Position numbers and translations under genes: made by a program. The notes under the pieces are model-generated. The model had not been told where the DNA came from and did no database searches. It saw nothing but the letters and a program-made list of their open reading frames with translations. A stretch of DNA of 64,000 nucleotides from Mumia sp. ZJ1417 (lineage in GTDB: Bacteria; Actinomycetota; Actinomycetes; Propionibacteriales; Nocardioidaceae). Below, piece by piece: positions 8,447 to 16,335 of the stretch; position 1 is the stretch's first letter; every line of letters starts with the position of its first letter. The DNA lies in NCBI RefSeq assembly GCF_014127285.1, contig NZ_CP059901.1, positions 124,001 through 188,000 on the forward strand, read 5' to 3'.

Positions 8447-9232
8447 GTGGCGATCACTGACGAGGGGCGGCCGGTGGCGTCCGTCCAGTCGCTCCAACGA
8501 GGACTTGCGGTCATCCGCGCTTTCGATGCCGACCATGCGCGCATGACGCTGTCGGAGGTGGCGAAGCAGACCGGCCTCACGAGGGCGACGGCGCGACGCT
8601 TCCTGCACACCCTCGTCGACCTCGGCTACACCGACACCGACGGCCGCGAGTTCTGGCTGCGCCCGCGCGTGCTGGAGCTCGGGTATGCCTACCTGTCGAG
8701 CATCTCCCTGCCCGAGATCGCGACCCCGCACCTCAAGCGGCTGACCGACGAGGTCAACGAGTCGTCGTCGGTCTCGATGCTCGACGGCTCCGAGATCGTG
8801 TACGTCGCGCGTGTCCCCACCCGCCGCCTCATGACGGTCGCGATCAGCGTCGGCACCCGCTTTCCCGCGTACGCGACGTCGATGGGGCGGGTGCTCCTCG
8901 CAGGGCTCGACCGGGATGAGCGTGCGCGCGTGCTCGACACCGGCGATCTCGTCGCGCTCACGCCGAGCACGATCACCTCGCGCCCCGCGCTCGACGAGGT
9001 GCTCGACGAGGTTGCGGCGCAGGGATGGGCGCTCGTCGACCAGGAGCTCGAGGTCGGCCTGCGCTCGATCGCCGCACCGATCCGCGACGCCGGCGGCGCA
9101 GTGATCGCGGCAGCGAACATCTCGATGAGCGCCACCCAGGGCACCGTCGCCGAGGCGCAGGAGCGCCTGCTGCCGCCGCTGCTCGAGACCGCCTCGCAGA
9201 TCGGTCGCGACCTCCGCGTCACCGGCGCCTGA
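8447..9232 (+). CDS. IclR-family transcriptional regulator (PcaR/PobR type)
   Basis: A 261-residue regulator starting at GTG. The N-terminal winged helix reads SLQRGLAVIRAFDADHARMT then LTRATARRFLHTLVDLGY (about residues 15-65). The C-terminal ligand-binding domain runs from about residue 80, with the typical YVARVPTRRLM and GTRFPAYATSMGRVLLAG motifs. This type controls protocatechuate and hydroxybenzoate catabolism in other bacteria. It is transcribed away from the benzaldehyde dehydrogenase operon, with inverted repeats between them, so it most likely controls that operon. Confidence 0.88.
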   Translation: MAITDEGRPVASVQSLQRGLAVIRAFDADHARMTLSEVAKQTGLTRATARRFLHTLVDLGYTDTDGREFWLRPRVLELGYAYLSSISLPEIATPHLKRLTDEVNESSSVSMLDGSEIVYVARVPTRRLMTVAISVGTRFPAYATSMGRVLLAGLDRDERARVLDTGDLVALTPSTITSRPALDEVLDEVAAQGWALVDQELEVGLRSIAAPIRDAGGAVIAAANISMSATQGTVAEAQERLLPPLLETASQIGRDLRVTGA

Positions 9233-9290
9233 GCAGCGGCGACGCTGACGACCGGCTCGACTCGGCTGGCGCGCGCGGCTCGAGAACGAG

Positions 9291-9323
9291 CGAAGCCGCG
9301 ACCGGAGTCCGGTCGCGGCTTCG
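9291..9323. terminator. Strong hairpin between iclR-type gene and tRNA-Ser
   Basis: A 15-base perfect stem (CGAAGCCGCGACCGG paired with its complement) has a three-base loop. It lies just beyond the 3' end of the minus-strand tRNA and after the regulator gene, so it may terminate both. No long T-run follows on either strand. Confidence 0.65.
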
Positions 9324-9325
9324 TC

Positions 9326-9415
9326 TGGCGGAGGTGGCGGGATTTGAACCCGCGAGAGGTTTCAACCTCAACCCGCTTAGCAGGCGGGCGCACTAGGCCA
9401 CTATGCGACACCTCC
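9326..9415 (-). tRNA. tRNA-Ser (anticodon GCT)
   Basis: On the minus strand the gene begins GGAGGTGTCGC and ends CACCTCC-G-CCA, with CCA encoded. The anticodon loop CTGCTAA gives anticodon GCT. A long variable arm (the extra arm around TTGAGGTTGAAACCTC) and the T-loop GGGTTCAAATCCC are typical of a class II serine tRNA. Confidence 0.95.
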
Positions 9416-9473
9416 AGGCGTGCCGCTCAAGGCTACAAGGTCGTACGGGGACCGATCCAATCGGGGCCGTGGC

Positions 9474-9953
9474 TCACGATGTGGGCGGCAACGGGCGGTA
9501 GCCGTGGGAGGCGTTCAGACGCTCGCGGATCTCGCGCTGGAGGTCGAGCCCGCGGATGCCGAACAGCATCATCGGCAGCCGCGTCGTACGCCCCTGCTCG
9601 AGGCCGATGACGAGGTCCGTGCCGCCTGCAGGGCTCGGCATGTCGTCGACGCGCTCGACCTGCGCCCAGGAACCCGCACGCACCCCGGCACCACGGACGC
9701 GGTGGACGCGATATCCGGTCTCCGTGAGCGTGATCAGGCGCGGAGGCCAGCGCAGGGCCGCGGCCGACGCGACCACCAGGAGCGCCACGAGCACAGCCGC
9801 GACGACTCCCCAGACGGCGGTCGAGCCGCCGATCGTGAGCAGGACCGCGGCGATCACGGCCCCGACGGCGGCGACCATCATGCGCAGGCCGAACAGCCGC
9901 AGCGCGAGGACGAGCGTCAGGCGGTACGTCGTGGGTTGCATCGTGTCACTCAT
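9474..9953 (-). CDS. Membrane protein with bacterial PH-like domain
   Basis: A 159-residue protein. Two hydrophobic helices near residues 22-60 (VAAVGAVIAAVLLTIGG and GVVAAVLVALLVVASAA) are followed by a small domain beginning RLITLTETGYRVHRVRGAGV, resembling bacterial PH domains found on actinobacterial membrane proteins. The chosen start is MSDTMQPT at 9953. The open frame extends upstream, but that part would run through a tRNA gene, so it is excluded. It lies between two serine tRNA genes on the same strand. Specific function unknown. Confidence 0.65.
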   Translation of the reverse strand: MSDTMQPTTYRLTLVLALRLFGLRMMVAAVGAVIAAVLLTIGGSTAVWGVVAAVLVALLVVASAAALRWPPRLITLTETGYRVHRVRGAGVRAGSWAQVERVDDMPSPAGGTDLVIGLEQGRTTRLPMMLFGIRGLDLQREIRERLNASHGYRPLPPTS

Positions 9954-9972
9954 CTGTCCGTCGATCATGGAG

Positions 9973-10061
9973 CAGAGGGGGCGGGATTCGAACCCGCGGC
10001 TGACACTTCTGCCAGCGACCGCTTTCAAGGCGGTTCCGATCGGCCACTCCGGCACCCCTCC
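9973..10061 (-). tRNA. tRNA-Ser (anticodon TGA)
   Basis: The minus strand reads GGAGGGGTGCCGGAGTGG at the 5' side. The anticodon loop CTTGAAA gives TGA. A long variable arm follows, and the T-arm is GCGGGTTCGAATCCCGC. The acceptor is GGAGGGG with CCCCTCT, leaving one terminal G-U pair. CCA is not encoded. Confidence 0.93.
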
Positions 10062-10163
10062 TCGGGCGTCGTGCGCGCACCACACCCGGTGTCGATTGTC
10101 GCACCAGCGTCGTACGGGCTCGCCGACCACCCACCGACCCGGACGACAGGGCAGCTGCTCGGG

Positions 10164-11240
10164 CTACTTGAGGGCGGTGAAGCGCGCGGGCTCGGCGCGG
10201 ACGAACGCGTCGCCGTCCTCACGGCGTGCGGCACGACGGCCAGAGCGCGACGTGGAGCCCGGGTCGAGCTTGCGGATGAGGAGCCCGAGCCCGAGCCCGA
10301 GGATCGCCGAGTAGAACGTCGACAGCGCCACGTACGTGACGTCGGCGTTCGGTGACGCGAGTCCGGTGGCCATCACGGCGGTGCCGACGACGCCGAACGC
10401 GCACATCCACCAGCCCTGCCGGCGGTTGGAACGCGTGCTGATCCCCCAGACGAGGGCGGGGAACCCGATCAGCACCTCGGTGGGCCGAGGGACGCCGCCG
10501 ATGGTGTCGCGCAGCCAGTCCGCCGTGTCGTCGATCGCGCTCACCAGCTCGGGCGAGCCGTACGAGCGGACGATCGTGCTGTAGACGAGGAGCACCGCGA
10601 GCACGCCGGCCCCGCCCGCGATCAGCGTGACGCCGCGCCGGCCGAGCCCGTGCAGACCGGCCCCGAGGCTCCAGACGATGCCGAAGATCGTCGCGACCGC
10701 CGCCACCAGCACGAGGATGTAATAGCGCTGCTGGACCAGCGGGGCGTTCCAGGCGGCGACGGCGACGGCCGCGCTGGTCGCCATGACGAGCGCGATCGCA
10801 TACTCGCGGAGGACGCCCGACAGAGTCTCGGCCGGTCTCGTGATGAGGACGGCGAGCACCGCGCCGAACGTCGCGGTCACCACCGAGGCGCCGGCCATGG
10901 CCCACGACCACTCGGTGAGCAGGGCGATGCCGCTCAAGGCGGCGACGAGGATCGACCACAGCGTGCTGCGGCCGCCGCTGCGCCGGGCGACGCCGGCGGT
11001 GAAGACGACGGCGAGCACCGCTGCGCCGTACCGGGCATACCGGTCGGGGAAGCCGACCGCCACCACGGACGTGATCGCGACCGCGAAGCCCGCCAGCCAG
11101 GCGAGGAACAGACCGCTGACCCCGGCCGCACGCAGCGCCTTCATGCTGAAGCGAGGCTCGCGGATCGGCGGGATGTAGCTCAAGGTGTCGCTCGCGCGCC
11201 TGTGCGGCGCGGCGCGGCGGCCTCCGGACGTGTTGCTCAC
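10164..11240 (-). CDS. Multi-pass membrane protein of unknown function
   Basis: A 358-residue protein with roughly eight to ten hydrophobic segments, for example FLAWLAGFAVAITSVVAV, AIALVMATSAAVAVAAW and AILGLGLGLLI. The tail is short, charged and basic. The start is GTG in VSNTSGGRR, overlapping the nitrilase stop codon (GTGA). An upstream extension of the frame reads antisense-like arginine-rich sequence and is rejected. No catalytic motif is recognised. Coupling to the nitrilase-type hydrolase suggests they are co-expressed, but no shared function can be named. Confidence 0.7.
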   Translation of the reverse strand: MSNTSGGRRAAPHRRASDTLSYIPPIREPRFSMKALRAAGVSGLFLAWLAGFAVAITSVVAVGFPDRYARYGAAVLAVVFTAGVARRSGGRSTLWSILVAALSGIALLTEWSWAMAGASVVTATFGAVLAVLITRPAETLSGVLREYAIALVMATSAAVAVAAWNAPLVQQRYYILVLVAAVATIFGIVWSLGAGLHGLGRRGVTLIAGGAGVLAVLLVYSTIVRSYGSPELVSAIDDTADWLRDTIGGVPRPTEVLIGFPALVWGISTRSNRRQGWWMCAFGVVGTAVMATGLASPNADVTYVALSTFYSAILGLGLGLLIRKLDPGSTSRSGRRAARREDGDAFVRAEPARFTALK

Positions 11241-12052
11241 GGCGCCACCACCTCGTGCGTCACGCCGATCCGGCGGTTGGCCAGCGACGGGTTGGTCGTA
11301 CGGGCGCGCTCGAGGCGCTCGGCCGACAGCGTCGCGCGGACGATCGCGGGCTCCTCGCCGGCCGAGGCGACCACGACGCCGAGCGGGTCGACGACCATGC
11401 TGTGCCCGACGTACTTGCCGCACTGGTCCGCGGCGACGACGTCGACGGTGTTCTCGATGGCTCGAGCGCGCAGTAGCGTCGACCAGTGGTCCTCCTTGAG
11501 CGGCCCGCGGACCCAGGCCGCCGGGACGCACAGGACGTCGGCACCCGCGTCGACGAGCATCCGCGCCATCTCGGGGAAGCGCAGGTCGTAGCAGGTCATC
11601 AGCCCGATGCGCCGCCCTGCGACCTCGAAGACGGCCGGGGCGATCTGGCCCGGGGCAAGGCGCTCGGACTCGGCATAGCCGAAGGAGTCGTACAGGTGGA
11701 TCTTGCGGTACGTGGTCACGAGCGTGCCGTCGGGCGCGAAGGCGAGAAGCACGTTGTAAGGGAGATCGGCTGCGCCCGTGGCGTCGTGGCGGCTCTCGAA
11801 CCCGCCGGCCACGACGTGGGCGCCGAGGCGCGCGGCGTGTCCTGCCAGCTGTGCGGCGAAGGCGCCGTCGAGCGGCTCGGCGGCACTGCGGAGGTCGTCG
11901 TCAGAGGTGCCGAAGTCACGCATCGTCGCCTCGGGGAGCACGACGAGGTCGAGTCCGTCGCGCGGACCGAGAGTGCCGAGGACGTCGTCGACCAACGCTC
12001 GGTTCGTGTCGGCGTCGGTCGTCGCGCTCAGCTGGACGAGGGCGACCTGCAT
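11237..12052 (-). CDS. Carbon-nitrogen hydrolase (nitrilase superfamily)
   Basis: A 271-residue hydrolase with the complete Glu-Lys-Cys triad: Glu in VVLPEATMRDFG, Lys in TTYRKIHLYDSFG and Cys in MTCYDLRFPEM. Members hydrolyse nitriles, amides or omega-amides such as alpha-ketoglutaramate in the cytoplasm. The block YRKIHLYDSFGYAES and the length resemble the omega-amidase/Nit2 branch, but the substrate cannot be fixed from sequence. It shares a GTGA overlap with the membrane-protein gene downstream and is divergent from the MobA-like gene. Confidence 0.8.
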   Translation of the reverse strand: MQVALVQLSATTDADTNRALVDDVLGTLGPRDGLDLVVLPEATMRDFGTSDDDLRSAAEPLDGAFAAQLAGHAARLGAHVVAGGFESRHDATGAADLPYNVLLAFAPDGTLVTTYRKIHLYDSFGYAESERLAPGQIAPAVFEVAGRRIGLMTCYDLRFPEMARMLVDAGADVLCVPAAWVRGPLKEDHWSTLLRARAIENTVDVVAADQCGKYVGHSMVVDPLGVVVASAGEEPAIVRATLSAERLERARTTNPSLANRRIGVTHEVVAP

Positions 12053-12097
12053 ACGTCCATCTTTGCAGGGCCGTCCACGCTGCGGCAGGGTGAGGCC

Positions 12098-12703
12098 GTG
12101 CCCGTCTCACCGATCGTGCAGCCCGGAGTCCCGCCGTACGACGTGATCGTCGTGGCCGGAGGGTCGTCCCGCCGGTTCGGTTCGGACAAGCTCGCGGCCC
12201 GTGTCGGCGGAGAGTCCCTGCTCGACCGCGTGCTCGGGGCTGCCTCCGGTGGCCGGCATGTGCGGGTGGTGGGGCCGCGACGTCCGACCGTACGTCCCGT
12301 GGCGTGGACGCGTGAGGAGCCTGCGGGTGCCGGCCCCGCTGCCGCCGTCGTCGCCGGGATCGCCGCGATCGAGGGCGATTCCGCGGATGCTGCCCCGTAC
12401 GTCGTCCTCCTGGCGGCCGACCTGCCGTACGTGACCCAGGAGACGGTCGACCGCCTGGTCACGGCGGTCGACGAGTCCCCCACGAGCGACGGCGCGCTGC
12501 TCGTCGACCCGGACGGGCGCGCCCAATATCTTTGCAGCGCGTGGCGACGCGACGCTCTCACGACGGCCGCTACACGCCTGGCGGACTGGGACGGCGTGGC
12601 CGTACGGGCGCTCCTGGAGCCCTTGCACGTACGGCAGCTGCCCACGCGGGGGCGGGAGGGCCATGACGTGGACCGGCCGGAGGACCTACCGTCGGACGCA
12701 TGA
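12098..12703 (+). CDS. MobA-like nucleotidyltransferase (molybdenum cofactor guanylyltransferase type)
   Basis: A 201-residue protein with the nucleotide-binding loop VVAGGSSRRFGSDK at residues 18-31 and the metal-binding aspartate region LLAADLPYVT. This fits an NTP transferase that adds GMP to molybdopterin. The start is GTG (VPVSPIVQPG); the longer open frame upstream overlaps the divergent nitrilase gene and is rejected. It overlaps the next small gene by ATGA. Other MobA-like transferases act on other cofactors, so the molybdenum role is likely rather than certain. Confidence 0.75.
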   Translation: MPVSPIVQPGVPPYDVIVVAGGSSRRFGSDKLAARVGGESLLDRVLGAASGGRHVRVVGPRRPTVRPVAWTREEPAGAGPAAAVVAGIAAIEGDSADAAPYVVLLAADLPYVTQETVDRLVTAVDESPTSDGALLVDPDGRAQYLCSAWRRDALTTAATRLADWDGVAVRALLEPLHVRQLPTRGREGHDVDRPEDLPSDA

Positions 12704-12960
12704 GCACTTCGACCGGACCTGAGCGCTCGCTCGACGACTGGGGTGACGTCGTCTGCGCGGCCCTCGGCATCGAGCCCGACTACGACCTCCACGCCCTCCT
12801 CGACACCGCGCGCGAGGTCGCCCACGCGGTGGAACGGCCGGCGGCCCCGCTGACCGCGTTCCTCGTCGGCTTCGCGGCCGCACAGGCCGGTGGGAGCGCC
12901 GAGGACCTCGACCAGGCCCTCGACCGCGTGACCGCGCTGGCCCAGGAGTGGACCACCTGA
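12700..12960 (+). CDS. DUF6457-like small protein, partner of the MobA-like gene
   Basis: An 86-residue acidic helical protein (SLDDWGDVVCAALGIEPDYD, later AAPLTAFLVGFAAAQAGGS). Proteins of this shape are found beside or fused to MobA in many actinobacteria (DUF6457, recalled from general knowledge and not searched). The ATGA overlap with the preceding gene supports co-translation. Biochemical role unknown. Confidence 0.7.
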   Translation: MSTSTGPERSLDDWGDVVCAALGIEPDYDLHALLDTAREVAHAVERPAAPLTAFLVGFAAAQAGGSAEDLDQALDRVTALAQEWTT

Positions 12961-12980
12961 CCCGACGGTACGGTGTGGCC

Positions 12981-13958
12981 ATGCGTGCCGTGGTGGTGAA
13001 GGAGCCCGGAGGGCCGGAGGCGTTGACCGTGGTCGACCTCCCCGATCCGGTCGCCGGACCGGGTGAGGTCGTGATCGACGTGGTGGCCGCAGGGGTCAAC
13101 CGCGCCGACGTCCTGCAGCGGCAGGGGCACTACCCGCCGCCGCCAGGCGCGAGCGACGTGCTGGGCCTCGAGTGCTCCGGCCTGATCGCCTCGGTCGGCG
13201 CCGACGTCACCCGCTGGAAGGTCGGTGACCCCGTCGTCGCGCTGCTGGCCGGCGGCGGGTACGCGGAGAAGGTCGCCGTCCCCCAGGAGCAGGTGGCCCC
13301 GCTGCCCGAGGGCATGGACCAGGTAGCGGCCGGCGGGCTGATGGAGGTTGCGGCCACGGTGTGGTCCAACGTGTTCATGACCGCCGACCTCCAGCCGGGC
13401 GAGCGCCTGCTCGTGCACGGCGGGGCATCGGGGATCGGCACGATGGCGATCCAGATGGGCAAGGCCTTCGGGGCGTGGGTCGCCGTGACCGCAGGGTCCG
13501 AGGCCAAGCTCGAGGCGTGCCGTGAGCTCGGCGCCGACGTCGCGATGAACTACCGCGAGATCGACTTCGTCGAGGGGTTGCGCGCCGCCACTGAGGGGCA
13601 CGGTGCCGACGTCATCCTCGACAACATGGGCGCGGCCTACCTCCCGCGCAACGTCGCGGCCCTCGCCCACGACGGGCGGCTCGTCGTGATCGGGCTGCAG
13701 GGCGGGGTGAAGGGCGAGCTGAACCTCGGTGCCCTCCTCGCCAAGCGCGGCTCGGTGGCCGCCATCAGCCTGCGCGGCCGGCCGCCGGTCCAGAAGGGCG
13801 AGATCGTGTCCGACCTGGCGGCGAGCACGTGGTCGATGTTCGCCGACCAGACGCTCAACCCGGTGATCCACGCGACCTTCCCGCTGGAGGACGTCGCCGA
13901 GGCACACCGGGTCCTCGACGCGTCGAGCAACGTCGGCAAGGTCGTGCTCACGCTGTGA
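12981..13958 (+). CDS. NADPH:quinone oxidoreductase (zinc-independent MDR, PIG3-like)
   Basis: A 325-residue medium-chain dehydrogenase/reductase. Signatures include GVNRADVLQRQGHYPPPPG near residue 36, the GLECSG block and the Rossmann glycine motif HGGASGIGTMAIQ near residue 150. It lacks the zinc-ligand pattern of alcohol dehydrogenases. Relatives reduce quinones with NADPH. The start is the ATG of MRAVVVKEPGGPEAL. The stop overlaps the next GTG start (GTGA), so it is coupled with the epimerase gene. Confidence 0.85.
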   Translation: MRAVVVKEPGGPEALTVVDLPDPVAGPGEVVIDVVAAGVNRADVLQRQGHYPPPPGASDVLGLECSGLIASVGADVTRWKVGDPVVALLAGGGYAEKVAVPQEQVAPLPEGMDQVAAGGLMEVAATVWSNVFMTADLQPGERLLVHGGASGIGTMAIQMGKAFGAWVAVTAGSEAKLEACRELGADVAMNYREIDFVEGLRAATEGHGADVILDNMGAAYLPRNVAALAHDGRLVVIGLQGGVKGELNLGALLAKRGSVAAISLRGRPPVQKGEIVSDLAASTWSMFADQTLNPVIHATFPLEDVAEAHRVLDASSNVGKVVLTL

Positions 13959-14794
13959 TCACGCTCGCGCACGGGGCGTGGTCGGCGACGGTCAACCCGT
14001 ACGGGGGCGGGCTCGCGTCGTTGGTGCACGACGGTGAGGACGTGGTGGTCCCGCAGGACGGTCAGGGCAGCCACCCCGCGTACCGCGGTGCCGTGCTCGC
14101 CCCGTGGCCCAACCGCCTCGAGGACGGCACGTACGAGTTCGACGGCGTGACGTACGAGGTGGCGCTCAACGAGACCGAGGAGCACACGGCGCTGCACGGG
14201 CTCGTCCACGACGTGGAGTGGGAGATAGTGGAGCAGATGTCGGCGTCCGTCGGCCTGCAGGCCGACGTGCCCCGCGTTGCCGGATATCCGTTCTCCATCC
14301 GGCTCGACCTGGCCTACATGGTGTCCGATGCAGGGCTCGCCGCGTCGCTCGTCGCCACGAACACCGGAGAGGGCGACGCCCCGTACGGCAGCGGTTTTCA
14401 CCCATACCTCGTCGCCGATCCGGTCGCGCAGACCCCGCTCGCGCTCGACGCGGCCTGCTTCGTCGAGACGTCGGCGGACCGGCGCCTCCCGACGGGGACG
14501 GCCGGCGTGGCAGGAACCCCGTACGACTTCCGCGAGTCGCGACCGATCGGTACGACCACGCTCGACACCGCGTACGGGCACCTCGGGGCGCCGGTCGTGC
14601 GGGTGGGCCGGACCGTGGTCGGGCTGGGAGCCGGGGTCCGTTGGCTGCAGGCGTATACGCCGCCCGACCGCCGTTCCGTCGCCGTCGAGCCGTGCTCGTG
14701 CCCCGCCAACGCGTTCCGGTCGGGGGTGGACCTGGTCGTGCTCGCTCCTGGGGAGCAGCACACCCTCGCGTTCACGCTCTCGCGCGCGGCTTAG
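13955..14794 (+). CDS. Aldose 1-epimerase family protein
   Basis: A 279-residue beta-sandwich epimerase. Key residues are in place: the sugar-contacting Arg in APWPNRLEDG, histidines in TALHGLVHD and GFHPYLV, and the probable catalytic Glu in VEPCSCPANAF. The family interconverts alpha and beta anomers of aldoses. The start is the GTG that overlaps the oxidoreductase stop; a longer frame upstream is an overlap artefact. Confidence 0.82.
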   Translation: MITLAHGAWSATVNPYGGGLASLVHDGEDVVVPQDGQGSHPAYRGAVLAPWPNRLEDGTYEFDGVTYEVALNETEEHTALHGLVHDVEWEIVEQMSASVGLQADVPRVAGYPFSIRLDLAYMVSDAGLAASLVATNTGEGDAPYGSGFHPYLVADPVAQTPLALDAACFVETSADRRLPTGTAGVAGTPYDFRESRPIGTTTLDTAYGHLGAPVVRVGRTVVGLGAGVRWLQAYTPPDRRSVAVEPCSCPANAFRSGVDLVVLAPGEQHTLAFTLSRAA

Positions 14795-14853
14795 CCAGCG
14801 CGGAATGCCGTCGCCGATCCTCGGCATCGCCGTTGCCTGACTACAGTGGATGG

Positions 14854-15414
14854 ATGGCAGGCGAACCGTTCGACCACACCGGCAGCGAGCACCACCAGGT
14901 CATCGGGCCCGACGGGCAACCCGTCGCGGAGCCAGAGGCCGAGGACGAAGCCCAGGGACGCTCGGTCACCGAGCTCGTCGAGCAGCCCGCGAAGGTGATG
15001 CGGATCGGGAGCATGATCCGTCTGCTCCTCGAGGAGGTGAAGTCCGCCCCGCTCGACGAGGCCAGCCGCGCGCGTCTGCGTGACATCCACCAGACCTCCA
15101 TCAAGGAGCTCGAGGACGGGCTCGCCCCCGAGCTGGTCGAAGAGCTCGAGCGCCTCAGCCTGCCGTTCAACGAGACGACGCCGTCGGACGACGAGCTCCG
15201 GATCGCCCAAGCACAGCTCGTCGGCTGGCTCGAAGGACTGTTCCACGGCATCCAGACGGCGATCTACGCCCAGCAGATGGCGTCGCAGGCGCAGCTGCAG
15301 CAGATGCGTCGTGCGCTCCCGGGGGCTCAGGGAGTCCCGGTCCAGGGCCGCCCCGGCGTGCCCGGACAGGTGGCCGAGGACGGTCCGCAGCAGCGGCCGG
15401 GCATGTACCTCTGA
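14854..15414 (+). CDS. Bacterial proteasome activator family protein (Bpa/PafE-like)
   Basis: A 186-residue, mostly helical protein. The central region ELVEQPAKVMRIGSMIRLLL and the helix LVGWLEGLFHGIQTAIYAQQ match the Bpa/PafE family (formerly DUF2587). Bpa forms a ring that opens the actinobacterial 20S proteasome through a C-terminal GQYL-type tail. Here the C-terminus is PGMYL, a one-residue variant of that docking motif. The start ATG follows a short gap after the epimerase gene. The proteasome genes themselves are not in the window. Confidence 0.85.
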   Translation: MAGEPFDHTGSEHHQVIGPDGQPVAEPEAEDEAQGRSVTELVEQPAKVMRIGSMIRLLLEEVKSAPLDEASRARLRDIHQTSIKELEDGLAPELVEELERLSLPFNETTPSDDELRIAQAQLVGWLEGLFHGIQTAIYAQQMASQAQLQQMRRALPGAQGVPVQGRPGVPGQVAEDGPQQRPGMYL

Positions 15415-15586
15415 GCTGACGACCCCGGGCCACGGTCACGGATCCGTAACAGAACTTGTGCGGGTGACCTTTATTGGCGCTACGGTGTGAGACGTGTGAC
15501 CGGTACTCGCCTGGCGTTGAGTAGACATTTGCGTCCGTCTGAGTACGTTCGCCCTGATATGTCTCTTGACACCGATGTTTGACTTT

Positions 15587-15616
15587 CTGCATCTCGAAGT
15601 CCACAAGGAGATGCAG
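15587..15616 (+). promoter_or_regulatory. RBS-sequestering hairpin before the WhiB-like gene
   Basis: Arms CTGCATCTC (15587-15595) and GAGATGCAG (15608-15616) form a perfect nine-base stem. The Shine-Dalgarno AAGGAG (15605-15610) is partly inside the second arm, and the start codon is at 15622. The structure could make translation conditional on temperature, a ligand or a protein. Confidence 0.5.
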
Positions 15617-15621
15617 TCGCC

Positions 15622-16257
15622 ATGCACATCGTCTCGGACCGCCGCCAGGTCGACGCCCACACGGACGTCGTCCCCGCCTGCGCCCAGATGCCCGACGTTT
15701 ACGACACCCTCAGCGAACCACTCGAAGACCTGTCCCGCTCCGGTGAGAGCTGGGACGCGTGGTTGGCTGCTCACGCCCAAGCACGCGAAGCATGTGCCGC
15801 GTGCCCGCTTCTCACCCAGTGCCTCTATCGCGCCGTCGTGGATGGCGAGGTCGCGGGCTACGCCGCCTGCACCTCACCCGAGGATCGCGCCGAGATGCGC
15901 TCCCGCCTCGGGATCAGGCTGACGCCGCCCGACATCGACCGGATCGCCGGCGTCCGTACGGCAGGCTCGCCGGTCGACCACGAGTCGATCCTTGCGGCGC
16001 GACGCCTCTACCCCCGTGACACGTTCGCTCAGCTCGCCGAGCGGCTCGGGTGCTCACTGTCCACCGTCAAGCGCCACCTGCGCGAGGCGTCGACGCGACC
16101 GCGAACGGTCGCCCCGGCGCGCACTCGGACGACACGGCCGACGGTCGACGAGGTCCTGGACGTCTTCGACGAGGTGGTCTCGGCCAGCATGTCGGGCAGG
16201 GGCTCGACGAGCACGGTCGCCGACACCGTCCAGCCGCCCTGTTCCCTCAGCGCGTGA
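15622..16257 (+). CDS. WhiB-like Fe-S regulator with C-terminal helix-turn-helix
   Basis: A 211-residue protein. Cys20, Cys58, Cys61 and Cys67 form a C-x37-C-x2-C-x5-C arrangement, matching the [4Fe-4S] ligands of WhiB-like proteins. The usual GVWGG turn is replaced by GYAAC, which adds Cys83. A helix-turn-helix (TFAQLAERLGCSLSTVKRHL, residues 134-153) and a basic AT-hook-like stretch (RTRTTRPT) follow. It is therefore longer than classical WhiB proteins and probably binds DNA itself. Its leader of about 200 bases contains a near-palindrome around ACGGATCCGT (15438-15447) and the RBS hairpin. Confidence 0.75.
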   Translation: MHIVSDRRQVDAHTDVVPACAQMPDVYDTLSEPLEDLSRSGESWDAWLAAHAQAREACAACPLLTQCLYRAVVDGEVAGYAACTSPEDRAEMRSRLGIRLTPPDIDRIAGVRTAGSPVDHESILAARRLYPRDTFAQLAERLGCSLSTVKRHLREASTRPRTVAPARTRTTRPTVDEVLDVFDEVVSASMSGRGSTSTVADTVQPPCSLSA

Positions 16258-16266
16258 TCCCTGAGT

Positions 16267-16331
16267 CCGGCCACGCACGGGGGTGGCCGGCCCAGGGAGA
16301 GCCCGACGGGCGCCATTGGGCGTCGTCGGGC
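16267..16331. terminator. Two hairpins between convergent WhiB-like and HAD genes
   Basis: CCGGCCAC/GTGGCCGG (16267-16290) and a longer imperfect stem beginning GCCCGACGGGCGCC and ending CGTCGTCGGGC (16301-16331) fill the gap between the two convergent genes. They probably act as bidirectional terminators. Confidence 0.55.
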
Positions 16332-16335
16332 CAGG

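Noticed and set aside
9326-10061. tRNA genes as integration sites of an island
   Set aside because: No duplicated tRNA 3' ends, integrase gene or accessory genes were seen next to them.
9954-10130. N-terminal extension of the PH-domain protein
   Set aside because: It would translate through the tRNA-Ser(TGA) gene.
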